Source of the DNA: TMP-24 sp046348855
GTDB lineage: Bacteria > Pseudomonadota > Alphaproteobacteria > Rhodobacterales > Rhodobacteraceae
Assembly: GCA_046348855.1 (NCBI GenBank)
Contig: JAXMDK010000008.1
Coordinates: forward strand, 62,001 to 126,000
Direction: 5' to 3'
Length of the DNA: 64,000 nt
In this document: positions 7,213 to 15,912 of the stretch, in pieces
Layout of the letters: every line of letters starts with the position of its first letter
Position numbering within the stretch: position 1 is the stretch's first letter
Notes under the pieces: generated by a model
What the model saw: only the letters and a program-made list of their open reading frames with translations
The model's database searches: none
What the model was told of the DNA's origin: nothing
Program-made: the position numbers and the translations under genes

Positions 7213-9333
7213 ATGATCGACGTCGAAGACCTGATCGCGCTTGTCCGCAACTACAACCCGAAGACCAACGCCGATCTGATCCGGCGGGCCTATGATTATG
7301 GCCTGCGGATGCACGAAGGCCAGAAGCGCCATTCGGGCGAGGATTATTTCACCCATCCGGTCGCCGTCGCGGCGATCCTGACCGAACAGCGGCTGGACGA
7401 TGCCACCATCGTCACCGCGCTTCTCCACGACACGATCGAGGATACCAAGTCCACCTACGCCGAAATCTCGCGCCAGTTCGGCGAAGAGATCGCCGAACTG
7501 GTCGACGGGGTGACGAAGCTGACCAACCTTCAGCTCTCGTCGTCGGAAACCAAGCAGTCGGAAAACTTCCGCAAGCTGTTCATGGCCATGTCCAAGGATC
7601 TGCGGGTGATCCTGGTCAAGCTGGCCGACCGGCTGCACAACATGCGCACCATCAAGTCGCTGCCCGCCGCCAAGCAGGCGCGCAAGGCGCGCGAGACGAT
7701 GGACATCTTCGCCCCCCTTGCCGGCCGCATGGGGATGCAGTGGATGCGCGAGGAACTCGAGGATCTGTCGTTCAAGGTCCTGAACCCCGAGGCGCGGTCG
7801 TCGATCATCCGCCGCTTCATCGCGCTGCAGCGCGAAACCGGCGATGTGGTGCACAAGATCACCGCCGACATCCGCAACGAACTGGAAAAGGCCGGGATCG
7901 AGGCCGACGTGTTCGGCCGCGCCAAGAAACCCTATTCGATCTGGCGCAAGATGCAGGAAAAGCAGCTTGCCTTCTCGCGCCTGTCGGACATCTACGGGTT
8001 CCGCATCATCTGCCTGAACCAGGCCGACTGCTACCGCATCCTGGGCGTGATCCATCAACGCTGGTATGCGGTGCCAGGGCGGTTCAAGGACTATATAAGC
8101 CAACCCAAGTCGAACGGTTACCGTTCGATCCACACCACGGTGTCGGGCCGTGACGGCAAGCGGGTCGAGGTGCAGATCCGGTCGCGCCAGATGCACGAAG
8201 TCGCCGAGGCCGGCGTTGCCGCCCACTGGTCCTACCGCGACGGGGTCAGGGCCCAGAACCCGTTCGCAGTCGATCCGGCGCGCTGGGTCACCACGCTGAC
8301 CGAGCGCTTCGAGGCCGGCGACGACCACGACGAGTTTCTCGAGAACGTCAAGCTCGAGATGTATTCCGATCAGGTCTTCTGCTTCACCCCCAAGGGCGAG
8401 GTGGTGCAGCTCCCCAAGGGCGCAACGCCCATCGACTTCGCCTATGCGATCCACACCCGCATCGGCAACGCCTGCGTCGGCGCCAAGGTCGACGGCATCC
8501 GCGTGCCCCTGTGGACGCGGCTCAAGAACGGCCAGTCGGTCGAGATCATCACCGCCGCCGGCCAGCGCCCTCAGGCGACCTGGATCGACATCGTCGCCAC
8601 CGGCCGCGCCAAGGCGGCGATCCGCCGGTCGTTGCGCGAGGAAAACCGCGAACGCTTCATCAAGCTGGGCCACGAGCTGGCGCGGGTGGCATTCGAGCAT
8701 GTCGGCAAGAAGGCCACCGACAAGGCGCTGCGCACCGCCGCCAAGACCCTGGGGCTGGCCGACGAATCCGAGGTTCTGGCCCGCCTTGGCAGTGCCGAAC
8801 TGACCGCGCGCGAAGTGATCGAGGCGATCTATCCCGACCTCGCCGCCCAGCCCAGCGAGGAAATCGACGGCCATCGTTCGGTGATCGGGCTGGCGGCCGA
8901 CCAGTCCTTCCGCCGCGCCAACTGCTGCCAGCCGGTGCCGGGCGAACGGATCGTCGGCATCACCTATCGCGGGCAGGGCGTCGTCATCCATGCCATCGAC
9001 TGCCCGGCGCTGGCCGAATTCGAGGAACAGCCCCAGCGCTGGGTTGACCTGCATTGGCATTCCGGCCGCCATGCCGCCACCAACACGGTCAGCATCAACC
9101 TGACCATCGCCAACGGCGCCGGAGTGCTGGGCCGGGTATGCACGGTGATCGGCGAGCAGAAAGCCAACATCTCGGACTTGACCTTTGTCGACCGCAAACC
9201 AGATTTCTATCGGCTGATCGTGGAACTCGAACTGCGTGACGCAGAACATTTGCATACGGTGCTGAAGGCATTGGAGGCGGAAAGCGACGTGGCCCAGGCC
9301 GAACGTATCCGCGATCTGTCACGCAAGCCTTAG
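7213..9333 (+). CDS. rsh: Rsh (RelA/SpoT), bifunctional (p)ppGpp synthase/hydrolase
   Basis: A 706-aa stringent-response enzyme. Domain order: an HD hydrolase (residues about 25-180, with FTHP and the LLHDTIEDT metal site), a synthetase (about 240-350, with YGFRIICLNQ and KSNGYRSIHTTV), a TGS domain (about 390-450), a conserved cysteine module (RRANCCQPVPGE) and a C-terminal ACT domain (about 635-700). The intact HD site and synthetase motifs imply both activities, as expected for the single Rsh of alphaproteobacteria. It sits in the rpoZ operon. Confidence 0.96.
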   Translation: MIDVEDLIALVRNYNPKTNADLIRRAYDYGLRMHEGQKRHSGEDYFTHPVAVAAILTEQRLDDATIVTALLHDTIEDTKSTYAEISRQFGEEIAELVDGVTKLTNLQLSSSETKQSENFRKLFMAMSKDLRVILVKLADRLHNMRTIKSLPAAKQARKARETMDIFAPLAGRMGMQWMREELEDLSFKVLNPEARSSIIRRFIALQRETGDVVHKITADIRNELEKAGIEADVFGRAKKPYSIWRKMQEKQLAFSRLSDIYGFRIICLNQADCYRILGVIHQRWYAVPGRFKDYISQPKSNGYRSIHTTVSGRDGKRVEVQIRSRQMHEVAEAGVAAHWSYRDGVRAQNPFAVDPARWVTTLTERFEAGDDHDEFLENVKLEMYSDQVFCFTPKGEVVQLPKGATPIDFAYAIHTRIGNACVGAKVDGIRVPLWTRLKNGQSVEIITAAGQRPQATWIDIVATGRAKAAIRRSLREENRERFIKLGHELARVAFEHVGKKATDKALRTAAKTLGLADESEVLARLGSAELTAREVIEAIYPDLAAQPSEEIDGHRSVIGLAADQSFRRANCCQPVPGERIVGITYRGQGVVIHAIDCPALAEFEEQPQRWVDLHWHSGRHAATNTVSINLTIANGAGVLGRVCTVIGEQKANISDLTFVDRKPDFYRLIVELELRDAEHLHTVLKALEAESDVAQAERIRDLSRKP

Positions 9334-9356
9334 CCCACGGCGGCGCGGGGGAAATC

Positions 9357-9998
9357 ATGGTGTTCAAGCGGCGCAATCCGCGGCCTTGGCATGTCGCACT
9401 CGGCGAAACCGTCTATCCGCGCGGTGGCTGGTGGCGGGCGGTGCTTTACGTGGTGCACCGGCTGCGCCGGCTTCCCGATCCGCCGCACCGGATCGGCCGG
9501 GGCGTGGCGGCAGGAGTGTTCATCTCGTTCTCGCCGCTGTTCGGCTTTCACCTGATCGGCGCGTCGCTGATCGCCTGGGCGATCCGCGGCAACATCGTCG
9601 CGGCGCTTCTGGCCACCTTCGTCGGCAATCCGGTCACCTATCCGATCTTCGCCTATGCGGCGGTGCTGCTCGGCCACTGGATCCTGGGCATCCACACCGG
9701 CCTCGGCATGGCCGAAATCATCGACACGTTCAAACTGGCCTCGGTCGAATTCTGGGACAATATCAAGGCGATCTTCACCACGGCTCCGACGCAATGGGGC
9801 GGAATGAAAAGCTTTTTCAATACGCTGTTCCTGCCCGACCTTATCGGCAGCATCCCCCTGGGGCTGATCGCCGGGATCGCGGCGCACTACCTGACCTTGC
9901 CCCTGGTCGACGCTTACAAGAAACGGCGCACGCGCAAGTTGCGTGAACGGGTGGAAAAGCTGCGCGGCGGGGCTGGCGGCGGACCCGAGGCCGGTTGA
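9357..9998 (+). CDS. DUF2062 membrane protein
   Basis: A 213-aa protein of the DUF2062 family, of unknown biochemical function. It has the typical core GRGVAAGVFISFSPLFGFH, followed by hydrophobic segments around residues 45-75 and 85-110 and another near residue 165. The basic tail (KKRRTRKLRERVEKLR) is probably cytoplasmic. The ATG follows a GGGGGAA ribosome site, 23 bp after rsh. Its last 4 bp overlap a frame that begins before pdxJ, but pdxJ itself starts later. Confidence 0.85.
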   Translation: MVFKRRNPRPWHVALGETVYPRGGWWRAVLYVVHRLRRLPDPPHRIGRGVAAGVFISFSPLFGFHLIGASLIAWAIRGNIVAALLATFVGNPVTYPIFAYAAVLLGHWILGIHTGLGMAEIIDTFKLASVEFWDNIKAIFTTAPTQWGGMKSFFNTLFLPDLIGSIPLGLIAGIAAHYLTLPLVDAYKKRRTRKLRERVEKLRGGAGGGPEAG

Positions 9999-10063
9999 CG
10001 CTTGGCTCTGGAGGCTGGCCGAAAGCCCGGCTAGACTTGCCCCGACCACAAGCGGAGAGTGAC

Positions 10064-10822
10064 ATGACAAGGCTGACGGACGGCGGCAAGCTGCGGCTGG
10101 GGGTCAACATCGACCATGTGGCGACCGTGCGCAACGCCCGCGGCTCGGCCTACCCCGATCCGGTGCGCGCCGCCCTGCTGGCCGAGGCCGCCGGCGCAGA
10201 CGGGATCACCGCCCACCTGCGCGAAGACCGCCGCCACATCCTTGACGCCGACATCGCCGCACTGGTGGACCGGCTGACCAAACCGCTGAACTTCGAATGC
10301 GCGGCGACGGCGGAAATGCAGGCCATCGCGCTGCACCACCGACCCCATGCCGTCTGCCTGGTGCCGGAAAAACGGCAGGAACGGACCACCGAGGGCGGGC
10401 TCGACGTGGCCGGTGACCAGAACCGGCTGACCGATTTCATCGCCCCCCTGCGTGAGGCGGGCATCCGGGTGTCGATGTTCATCGGCCACGACCCCAAACA
10501 GATCGAAGCCTCGGCCCGGATCGGGGCGGCGGTGGTGGAACTGCACACCGGCCATTACTGCGACCTGCATCACGAAGGCCGTTTCGCGGAGCGGGACGCC
10601 GAACTGGCCGCGCTGACCGAAGGTGCGCAACTGGCGCATGCCTTCGGACTGGAGGTTCACGCCGGCCACGGGCTGACCTTCGACACCGTCGGCCCGATCG
10701 CGGCGCTGCCCGAGGTGCGCGAACTGAACATCGGCCACTTCCTGATCGGCGAGGCGATCTTCAAGGGCCTTGGCGCAACGATTGCCGAAATGCGCCAGGC
10801 GATGGACGCGGCGCGGGCCTGA
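10064..10822 (+). CDS. pdxJ: PdxJ, pyridoxine 5'-phosphate synthase
   Basis: PdxJ condenses 1-deoxyxylulose 5-phosphate with 3-amino-1-hydroxyacetone phosphate to pyridoxine 5'-phosphate. The 252-aa TIM barrel has the N-terminal LGVNIDHVATVRNAR, the catalytic loop GITAHLREDRRHI, NFECAATAEM, VVELHTGHYC and the C-terminal phosphate-binding ELNIGHFLIGEAIF. The ATG at 10064 follows GGAGAG and matches the family start (MTRLTDGGKLRLGVN); the frame from 9995 is longer but unsupported. Confidence 0.96.
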   Translation: MTRLTDGGKLRLGVNIDHVATVRNARGSAYPDPVRAALLAEAAGADGITAHLREDRRHILDADIAALVDRLTKPLNFECAATAEMQAIALHHRPHAVCLVPEKRQERTTEGGLDVAGDQNRLTDFIAPLREAGIRVSMFIGHDPKQIEASARIGAAVVELHTGHYCDLHHEGRFAERDAELAALTEGAQLAHAFGLEVHAGHGLTFDTVGPIAALPEVRELNIGHFLIGEAIFKGLGATIAEMRQAMDAARA

Positions 10823-10846
10823 GACCCGCGCCGCCCCAAAGGGCGC

Positions 10847-11350
10847 TCAACTGCCGACCGTCAGCACCGTCCACATGCCGCTGATGAAATGGCCGGGGAT
10901 GTTGCAGAAAAGAATGTATTTGCCCGGCTTCAGCTCGACCTTCAGGCTGCCGCCCTTGCCGGCGTCCAGTTCCGACACCTCGCCCAGATAGCCGGCCTTT
11001 TCCTCGTCGATGCGGTTCTCGTCAGCCACATAGGGCAGTTCGGTCTCGTCCGCCGTCAAGGGCGCCAGGATCATCTCGTGGATGATGTCCTTCGACGCAT
11101 TCGTCACGTCGAACGTCACCCACCCGGCCGGAACCGTGGCCTTGTCCACGTCGATCCCCATCATCGTCATGCCGCCGGCCATCTGCATCCGGCCCATCAT
11201 CTGCATGTGGGCCTGATCCATCATCACCGATTGCGGCCCCTTGTCCCATAGCGTGACCTTCACCGTCGATTCCGCGGCCAAGGCACCCGACACAACCGAC
11301 AGCAGGCCCAGGGCAAGCCCCGCCGTCCAGCCTCCAACTTTCACGGTCAT
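10847..11350 (-). CDS. Secreted cupredoxin-type copper protein
   Basis: A 167-aa exported protein. A signal peptide (MTVKVGGWTAGLALGLL...SGALAAES) is cut near residue 26. The C-terminus has a type-1 copper ligand set: His in DIIHEMILAP, then Cys, His and Met in LFCNIPGHFISGM. The middle is strikingly rich in methionine (residues about 43-65, with HMQMMGRMQM and GGMTMMG), as in proteins that hold Cu(I). It probably carries copper or electrons in the periplasm; the partner is unknown. The ATG at 11350 is preceded by GGAGGAAG, which decides the start. Confidence 0.85.
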   Translation of the reverse strand: MTVKVGGWTAGLALGLLSVVSGALAAESTVKVTLWDKGPQSVMMDQAHMQMMGRMQMAGGMTMMGIDVDKATVPAGWVTFDVTNASKDIIHEMILAPLTADETELPYVADENRIDEEKAGYLGEVSELDAGKGGSLKVELKPGKYILFCNIPGHFISGMWTVLTVGS

Positions 11351-11494
11351 CACTTCCTCCATGCTTGTGGCCCAAGCCTGCCGCGCGCCGCCGGCCCTGT
11401 CCTTGGCCTGGATCAACCTGCGGCACCGCTGCTGGACAGGGGGGAAACGGCTCACTAGGGTCGCCGTGCGCAGACGGAAGGAAAGACGGCGGCC

Positions 11495-11965
11495 ATGATC
11501 CTCGGCATCGGCACCGACCTGGCCAACATCGAACGGATCGAGGCGACGCTCGCCCGGTTCGGCGACCGCTTCCGCAACCGGGTCTTCACCGCGCTGGAAC
11601 AGCGCAAGGCCGAGGGCCGCCGCGAGGTCGCCGCCACCTACGCCAAACGCTGGGCCGCGAAAGAGGCCTGTTCAAAGGCGCTGGGGACCGGGCTGCGCAT
11701 GGGCATCGCCTGGCGCGACATGGGCGTTTCGAACCTGCGCTCGGGCCAGCCGGTCATGCACCTGACCGGCTGGGCCGCCGACCGGCTGGGCGCGATGACC
11801 CCGCCCGGCCACGAGGCAATCGTTCATGTGACGCTGACCGACGACCACCCCTGGGCACAGGCTTTCGTGGTGATCGAGGCGCGCCCGCTCGCGCAGGGTT
11901 TGCTTGACAGCGCCGCCCCCGCCGATCATGTAGCCCGCGACAGGCAGGATCGGACAGAACCATGA
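11495..11965 (+). CDS. acpS: AcpS, holo-[acyl-carrier-protein] synthase
   Basis: AcpS transfers 4'-phosphopantetheine from CoA to acyl carrier protein. It shows GIGTDLANIERI (the metal-binding Asp near residue 8) and KRWAAKEACSKALGTG (Glu near residue 54). At 156 aa it is longer than the usual 120-140: about 20 extra C-terminal residues after VVIEARPLAQ form a hydrophilic tail. The DNA of this tail also holds the probable lepB promoter. Its TGA overlaps the lepB ATG by 4 bp. Confidence 0.94.
   Translation: MILGIGTDLANIERIEATLARFGDRFRNRVFTALEQRKAEGRREVAATYAKRWAAKEACSKALGTGLRMGIAWRDMGVSNLRSGQPVMHLTGWAADRLGAMTPPGHEAIVHVTLTDDHPWAQAFVVIEARPLAQGLLDSAAPADHVARDRQDRTEP
11904..11932 (+). promoter_or_regulatory. 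Candidate promoter of lepB inside acpS
   Basis: TTGACA (11904-11909) is a consensus -35, 17 bp before CATGTA (11927-11932). Transcription would start about 25 bp before the lepB ATG. Confidence 0.45.
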
Positions 11966-12744
11966 CCAGCAGCGAAACGGCAAAGGACGGCATTGCCGAA
12001 ACCTTCAAGACCATCGTCTATGCGCTTCTGATCGCAGGCGTGTTCCGCACCCTGTTCTTCCAGCCCTTCTACATCCCGTCGGGCTCGATGAAGGACACGC
12101 TGCTGATCGGCGACTTCATCTTCGTCAACAAGATGGCCTACGGCTATTCGCGCTATTCCTGCCCCTGGGCGCTCTGCCCGATCTCGGGCCGCATCCTCGG
12201 CTCGGAACCCCAGCGCGGCGACGTGGTGGTGTTCCGCCATCCCGGTTCGGGCAACGATTTCATCAAGCGCCTGATCGGCATGCCGGGCGACACCGTCCAG
12301 CTGAAGGCCGGCGTTGTCTATATCAACGGCATCGCCGCGCCGCAGACCGACGCCGGGACCTTCGAGGAAACCTACGAGCCCCAGGGCGGCGAGGGTCGCC
12401 CGCCGTCCTGCGCCAACATGCCGGTCGACCTTGGCGGCATCTGCAAGAGCGAGCGCAAGATCGAGACCCTGCCCAACGGCGTCGCGCACGACGTGCTGAA
12501 CATCGGCATGACGCCGCAGGACGACACCAAGATCTTCACCGTGCCGCCGGGGCATTACTTCTTCATGGGCGACAACCGCGACAACAGCGAGGACAGCCGC
12601 TTCGATCCGCCGTCGGGCGTCGGCATGCTGCCGGCCGAATATCTGATCGGCCGCGCCGACCGCATCATGTTCTCGTCGGCGGGCAAGTCGCTGTTCTTCT
12701 TCTGGACCTGGCGGCCCGACCGGTTCTTCAAGGCGGTCAATTGA
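11962..12744 (+). CDS. lepB: LepB, signal peptidase I
   Basis: A 260-aa membrane-anchored signal peptidase that removes signal peptides from exported proteins. An N-terminal membrane segment (about residues 15-35) is followed by box B, FYIPSGSM, with catalytic Ser42. Box D, FIKRLIGMPGD, carries the general base Lys102, and box E is GDNRDNSEDSRF. All catalytic residues are present, so this is the working enzyme of the locus. It overlaps acpS by ATGA and is followed by a hairpin and a second LepB-like gene. Confidence 0.97.
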   Translation: MTSSETAKDGIAETFKTIVYALLIAGVFRTLFFQPFYIPSGSMKDTLLIGDFIFVNKMAYGYSRYSCPWALCPISGRILGSEPQRGDVVVFRHPGSGNDFIKRLIGMPGDTVQLKAGVVYINGIAAPQTDAGTFEETYEPQGGEGRPPSCANMPVDLGGICKSERKIETLPNGVAHDVLNIGMTPQDDTKIFTVPPGHYFFMGDNRDNSEDSRFDPPSGVGMLPAEYLIGRADRIMFSSAGKSLFFFWTWRPDRFFKAVN

Positions 12745-12765
12745 CCGGGCGGGCGCTTTCGCGGT

Positions 12766-12791
12766 CCGGCCCGGCAAAACGGTCGGGCCGG
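12766..12791 (+). terminator. Hairpin between lepB and the second lepB-like gene
   Basis: CCGGCCCG and CGGGCCGG form a perfect 8-bp stem with a 10-nt loop in the 70-bp gap. There is no U-run, so it may slow or stabilise the transcript rather than end it. Confidence 0.45.
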
Positions 12792-12814
12792 TAATCCAGG
12801 CTCGGCCGGCACGC

Positions 12815-13852
12815 ATGCTCATCAGCATTCTTGAATTCTGCCTCGACTGGCATGGCCGGACCTCCCGCCGGACGGCCGCGCGCTTCATGCTGGCGGCCGC
12901 CGCGGTGCTGGCGCTGGTCTCGGTGGTGGAAATTCGCCTGCGGCCGGAGGCGCCGGAATCGCTGTGGCTGTTCTGGATCGTCGCCGGACCACTGGTCATT
13001 CCGACCTCGGCGGTCGTGATCCGGCGGTTGCGCGACAGCGGCCATTCGGGCCTGTGGCTTCTGGCCTGTGCGCTGCCCTATGCCGGGCTCCTGGCGATTG
13101 CCGTGATCCTGGCGCTGCCCGGCCGGGGCCGGCACCGCCGCCGCGAACGCTCGCCCGCCCTGTGGCTCGCGGGGCGCTGCGCCGTCTTCCTGTTCGCCGT
13201 CGCAACCCTGGCCAGGGCGTTCTACATGCCGATGACCATCACCGCCACCGGGATGGAGCCGGCGCTCCTGGCTGGCGACCGGCTGCTGGTGCGGCGCAGC
13301 CTGCACCCCGCCCCGGCGCGCGGCGATGTGGTCGCGTTCCGGTCGGCGGCGCGGGGCCAGGTGCTGGCCAGCCGGGTGCTAGCCGTCGCCGGCGACCGCA
13401 TCCGTATGGACCGGGGCGCGGTCATCCTGAACGGCGCGCCCCTGCCGCAAGCCGCCGACGGCATGTTTGAGACCCCCTTCACTGCGCCGCCGCCCGGCCA
13501 GGCGCTGCCCGGCTGCGCCAACGGCCCGGTCGGCTTCGGCGCCCTCTGCCGGAACCAGCGGCTGATCGAGACCCTGCCGGACGGGCGCAGCTATGCTATC
13601 CTGAACACCGGCGACACCGCCGCTGACACCACCGCCGAATTCACCGTTCCTGAAGGACACATCTTCGTCATGGGCGACAACCGCGACAACAGCCAGGACA
13701 GCCGCTTTGCCGCCAGCAGCGTGGGCCTGGGCTTCGTTGCCCTGGGCGATGTCGTCGGCACCGCCCGCCGGGTGCTGTGGTCGCCGGCCGGCGCGTCGCC
13801 GCTGGCGGTCTGGTCCTGGCGGCCCGACCGGATGCTGAGGGCGGTGCGGTGA
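12815..13852 (+). CDS. DUF805-LepB fusion, signal-peptidase-like protein without catalytic dyad
   Basis: The 345-aa protein has an N-terminal DUF805-like membrane domain (residues about 5-110, with the family motif RRLRDSGHSGLWLL and three hydrophobic helices). A LepB-like domain follows (about 120-345). The LepB fold is clear: GDVVAF, the VAGDRI box, a CANGPVGFGALC segment parallel to that of LepB, and an intact box E, GDNRDNSQDSRF. However, the serine box reads ITATGM where LepB has IPSGSM (Gly146 replaces Ser). Box D reads LASRVLAVAGD, with Ser186 where LepB has Lys. It is therefore probably a non-peptidase. It lies between lepB and rnc, and overlaps rnc by GTGA. Confidence 0.85.
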   Translation: MLISILEFCLDWHGRTSRRTAARFMLAAAAVLALVSVVEIRLRPEAPESLWLFWIVAGPLVIPTSAVVIRRLRDSGHSGLWLLACALPYAGLLAIAVILALPGRGRHRRRERSPALWLAGRCAVFLFAVATLARAFYMPMTITATGMEPALLAGDRLLVRRSLHPAPARGDVVAFRSAARGQVLASRVLAVAGDRIRMDRGAVILNGAPLPQAADGMFETPFTAPPPGQALPGCANGPVGFGALCRNQRLIETLPDGRSYAILNTGDTAADTTAEFTVPEGHIFVMGDNRDNSQDSRFAASSVGLGFVALGDVVGTARRVLWSPAGASPLAVWSWRPDRMLRAVR

Positions 13853-14538
13853 GGCTGTCGGCGGACCTTCAGGCCTTCGCGGGCCGGCTTGGCCATTCTT
13901 TCGCCCAGCCCGGCCTGCTGGTGCGGGCGCTGACCCACGCCTCGATCTCGGCACCCACCCGGCCCGACAACCAGCGGCAGGAATTCCTCGGCGACCGGGT
14001 GCTGGGCCTCGTGATGGCCGAGGCCCTGCTTCAGGCCGACCCCGAGGCGAGCGAAGGCCAGTTGGCCCCCCGGTTCAACGCACTGGTGCGCAAGGAAACC
14101 TGCGCCGAGGTGGCCCGCGCGATCGACCTGGGCGCGGTGCTGAAGCTCGGCCGGTCCGAGATGATGACCGGCGGGCGGCGCAAGGAGGCGCTTCTGGGCG
14201 ACGCGATGGAGGCGGTGATCGCCGCCGTCTATCAGGATGCCGGCTTCGAGGCGGCGCGCGCGCTGATCCTGCGGCTCTGGGGCCCGCGCATCCGCGCCGT
14301 CGACGCCGACGCCCGCGACCCCAAGACCGCGCTGCAGGAATGGGCCCAGGCGCGCGGCCTCGCGCCCCCGACCTATACCGAAGTGGCCCGCGACGGCCCC
14401 GACCACGAACCGATGTTCACGGTCGAGGCGCGCATGGCCACCGGCGAGGCGGAAAAGGCCCGCGCCGGGGCGAAACGGCAGGCCGAACAGGCAGCGGCAA
14501 AGGCCCTGCTGGCCAGGATGGAGAAAACCAATGACTGA
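13849..14538 (+). CDS. rnc: RNase III
   Basis: A 229-aa double-strand-specific ribonuclease for rRNA and mRNA processing. The nuclease domain carries the signature QEFLGDRVLGLVMAE near residue 44 and GDAMEAVIAAVY near 114, the latter with the metal-binding Asp and Glu. A C-terminal double-stranded RNA-binding domain spans about 155-225. GTG at 13849 overlaps the stop of the preceding gene and gives the family length. The signature has QRQEFLGDR instead of the commoner RLEFLGDS, which is conservative at the catalytic positions. era overlaps its end by 8 bp. Confidence 0.95.
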   Translation: MRLSADLQAFAGRLGHSFAQPGLLVRALTHASISAPTRPDNQRQEFLGDRVLGLVMAEALLQADPEASEGQLAPRFNALVRKETCAEVARAIDLGAVLKLGRSEMMTGGRRKEALLGDAMEAVIAAVYQDAGFEAARALILRLWGPRIRAVDADARDPKTALQEWAQARGLAPPTYTEVARDGPDHEPMFTVEARMATGEAEKARAGAKRQAEQAAAKALLARMEKTND

Positions 14539-15445
14539 GGTCCCGGAAAAGACCCGTGCGGGCTTCGTCGCCCTGATCGGAGAGCCGAACGCCGGCAAGT
14601 CGACGCTTCTGAACCGCATGGTCGGGGCGAAGGTCTCGATCGTCACCCACAAGGTGCAGACGACGCGCGCCCGCATCCGCGGCATTGCCATGGAGGGCGC
14701 GGCGCAGATCGTCTTCGTCGATACGCCGGGCCTCTTCCGTCCGCGCCGCCGGCTTGACCGGGCAATGGTGGCTGCCGCCTGGGGTGGCGCCGCCGACGCC
14801 GACATCACCGTCCTGCTGGTCGAGGCCCATCGCGGCCTGACCGACGGGGTGCAGTCGATCATCGACGCGCTGAAGGACCGCACCGGCCGCGTGGCGCTGG
14901 CGATCAACAAGATCGACCGGGTGAAGGCCGAGGCCCTGCTGGCCCTGTCGCAGGACCTGAACGCCGCCTTCCCGTTCGAACGCACCTTCATGATCTCGGC
15001 CGAAAAGGGCTATGGCTGCGACGACCTGAAGGAATGGCTGGCCGGCGAACTGCCCGAAGGGCCGTGGCTCTACCCCGAGGACCAGATCGCCGACCTGCCC
15101 CTGCGGATGATCGCCGCCGAAGTCACCCGCGAAAAGCTGACGCTGCGGCTGCACGAGGAACTGCCCTACCAGCTGACGGTCGAGACCGAACGCTGGGAAG
15201 ACCGGCCCGACGGGTCGGTGCGGATCGACCAGGTGGTCTATGTGGCCCGCGAGGGGCACAAGGGGATCGTGCTCGGCAACCGGGGCGAAACGATCAAGGC
15301 GGTCGGCAGCCAGGCGCGCGCCGACCTGATGGAATTCCTCGAAAGGCCGGTGCATCTGTTCCTGCAGGTCAAGGTCCGCCCGAACTGGCTTGAGGAAAAG
15401 GAACGGTTCTCGGAAATGGGGCTCGACTGGTCCGATGGCGACTGA
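14531..15445 (+). CDS. era: Era, ribosome-assembly GTPase
   Basis: A 304-aa GTPase that binds the 3' end of 16S rRNA during 30S maturation. GTPase motifs are present: GEPNAGKSTLLN (G1), DTPG (G3), NKIDRV (G4) and SAEKGYG (G5). A C-terminal KH domain follows, with GHKGIVLGNRGETIKAVG. It overlaps rnc by 8 bp and the DUF1491 gene by 11 bp, so translation is probably coupled through rnc-era-DUF1491. Confidence 0.97.
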   Translation: MTEVPEKTRAGFVALIGEPNAGKSTLLNRMVGAKVSIVTHKVQTTRARIRGIAMEGAAQIVFVDTPGLFRPRRRLDRAMVAAAWGGAADADITVLLVEAHRGLTDGVQSIIDALKDRTGRVALAINKIDRVKAEALLALSQDLNAAFPFERTFMISAEKGYGCDDLKEWLAGELPEGPWLYPEDQIADLPLRMIAAEVTREKLTLRLHEELPYQLTVETERWEDRPDGSVRIDQVVYVAREGHKGIVLGNRGETIKAVGSQARADLMEFLERPVHLFLQVKVRPNWLEEKERFSEMGLDWSDGD

Positions 15446-15776
15446 CGCCCGGCTGACCGCCGATTTCTGGGTGCGGGCCTATCTCAGGCGGCTGGAACTG
15501 GCCAACATCCCGGCCTATGTCACCGCCCGCGGCGACGCCACCGCCGGCGCGGTGCTGGTCAAGCTGGCGACGCTCGACGGAAGGGCGCGCGCCTTCCAGC
15601 GGTCGTTCGACCTGGCCAGCGGCGCGCGTGCCTGGGTGACGCTCGCCGAAGGCCCCGAGCCCGAGATCGACGCCGCCATCGCCCGCCAGCGCCGGAACGA
15701 CCCCGACCTGTGGGTGATCGAACTGGAAAGCCGCAGCGGGCGGACGCTTTTGGACGAGGATGGACTTTCCTCCTGA
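15435..15776 (+). CDS. DUF1491 family protein
   Basis: A 113-aa cytoplasmic protein of the DUF1491 family, of unknown function, conserved in alphaproteobacteria between era and recO. The ATG at 15435, inside the end of era, gives the usual start MATDARLTADFWVRAYLRR. The longer frame from 15390 lies entirely in era and is rejected. The conserved segment DPDLWVIELESRSGRTLLDE is at the C-terminus. Confidence 0.85.
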   Translation: MATDARLTADFWVRAYLRRLELANIPAYVTARGDATAGAVLVKLATLDGRARAFQRSFDLASGARAWVTLAEGPEPEIDAAIARQRRNDPDLWVIELESRSGRTLLDEDGLSS

Positions 15777-15820
15777 TCCGGCTTTTCCTTGCCCAAGAAC
15801 TCCGGGGTGATGAGGGTAAG

Positions 15821-15892
15821 AAAACGGTCCGGTGGACCGTTTTCCCGAAGAACGCCCAAAAAAACCTTTTTGGGCTGGGGGGCAGCGCCCCC
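15821..15892 (+). terminator. Three consecutive stem-loops between DUF1491 and recO
   Basis: The 136-bp gap holds three perfect hairpins. Their arms are AAAACGGTCC/GGACCGTTTT with a 3-nt loop (15821-15843), GCCCAAAAA/TTTTTGGGC with a 4-nt loop (15854-15875), and GGGGGC/GCCCCC with loop AGC (15878-15892). The first two end in T-runs and can work as terminators in either direction. The third belongs to the same GGGGGC-AGC-GCCCCC type seen before polA. Confidence 0.65.
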
Positions 15893-15912
15893 GCCCTTGC
15901 TGAAGGACCGCG

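Noticed and set aside
6613..9255. 880-codon minus-strand frame opposite rsh
   Set aside because: It runs antisense to a complete Rsh, rpoZ and the end of folK, with no ribosome site or known motif.
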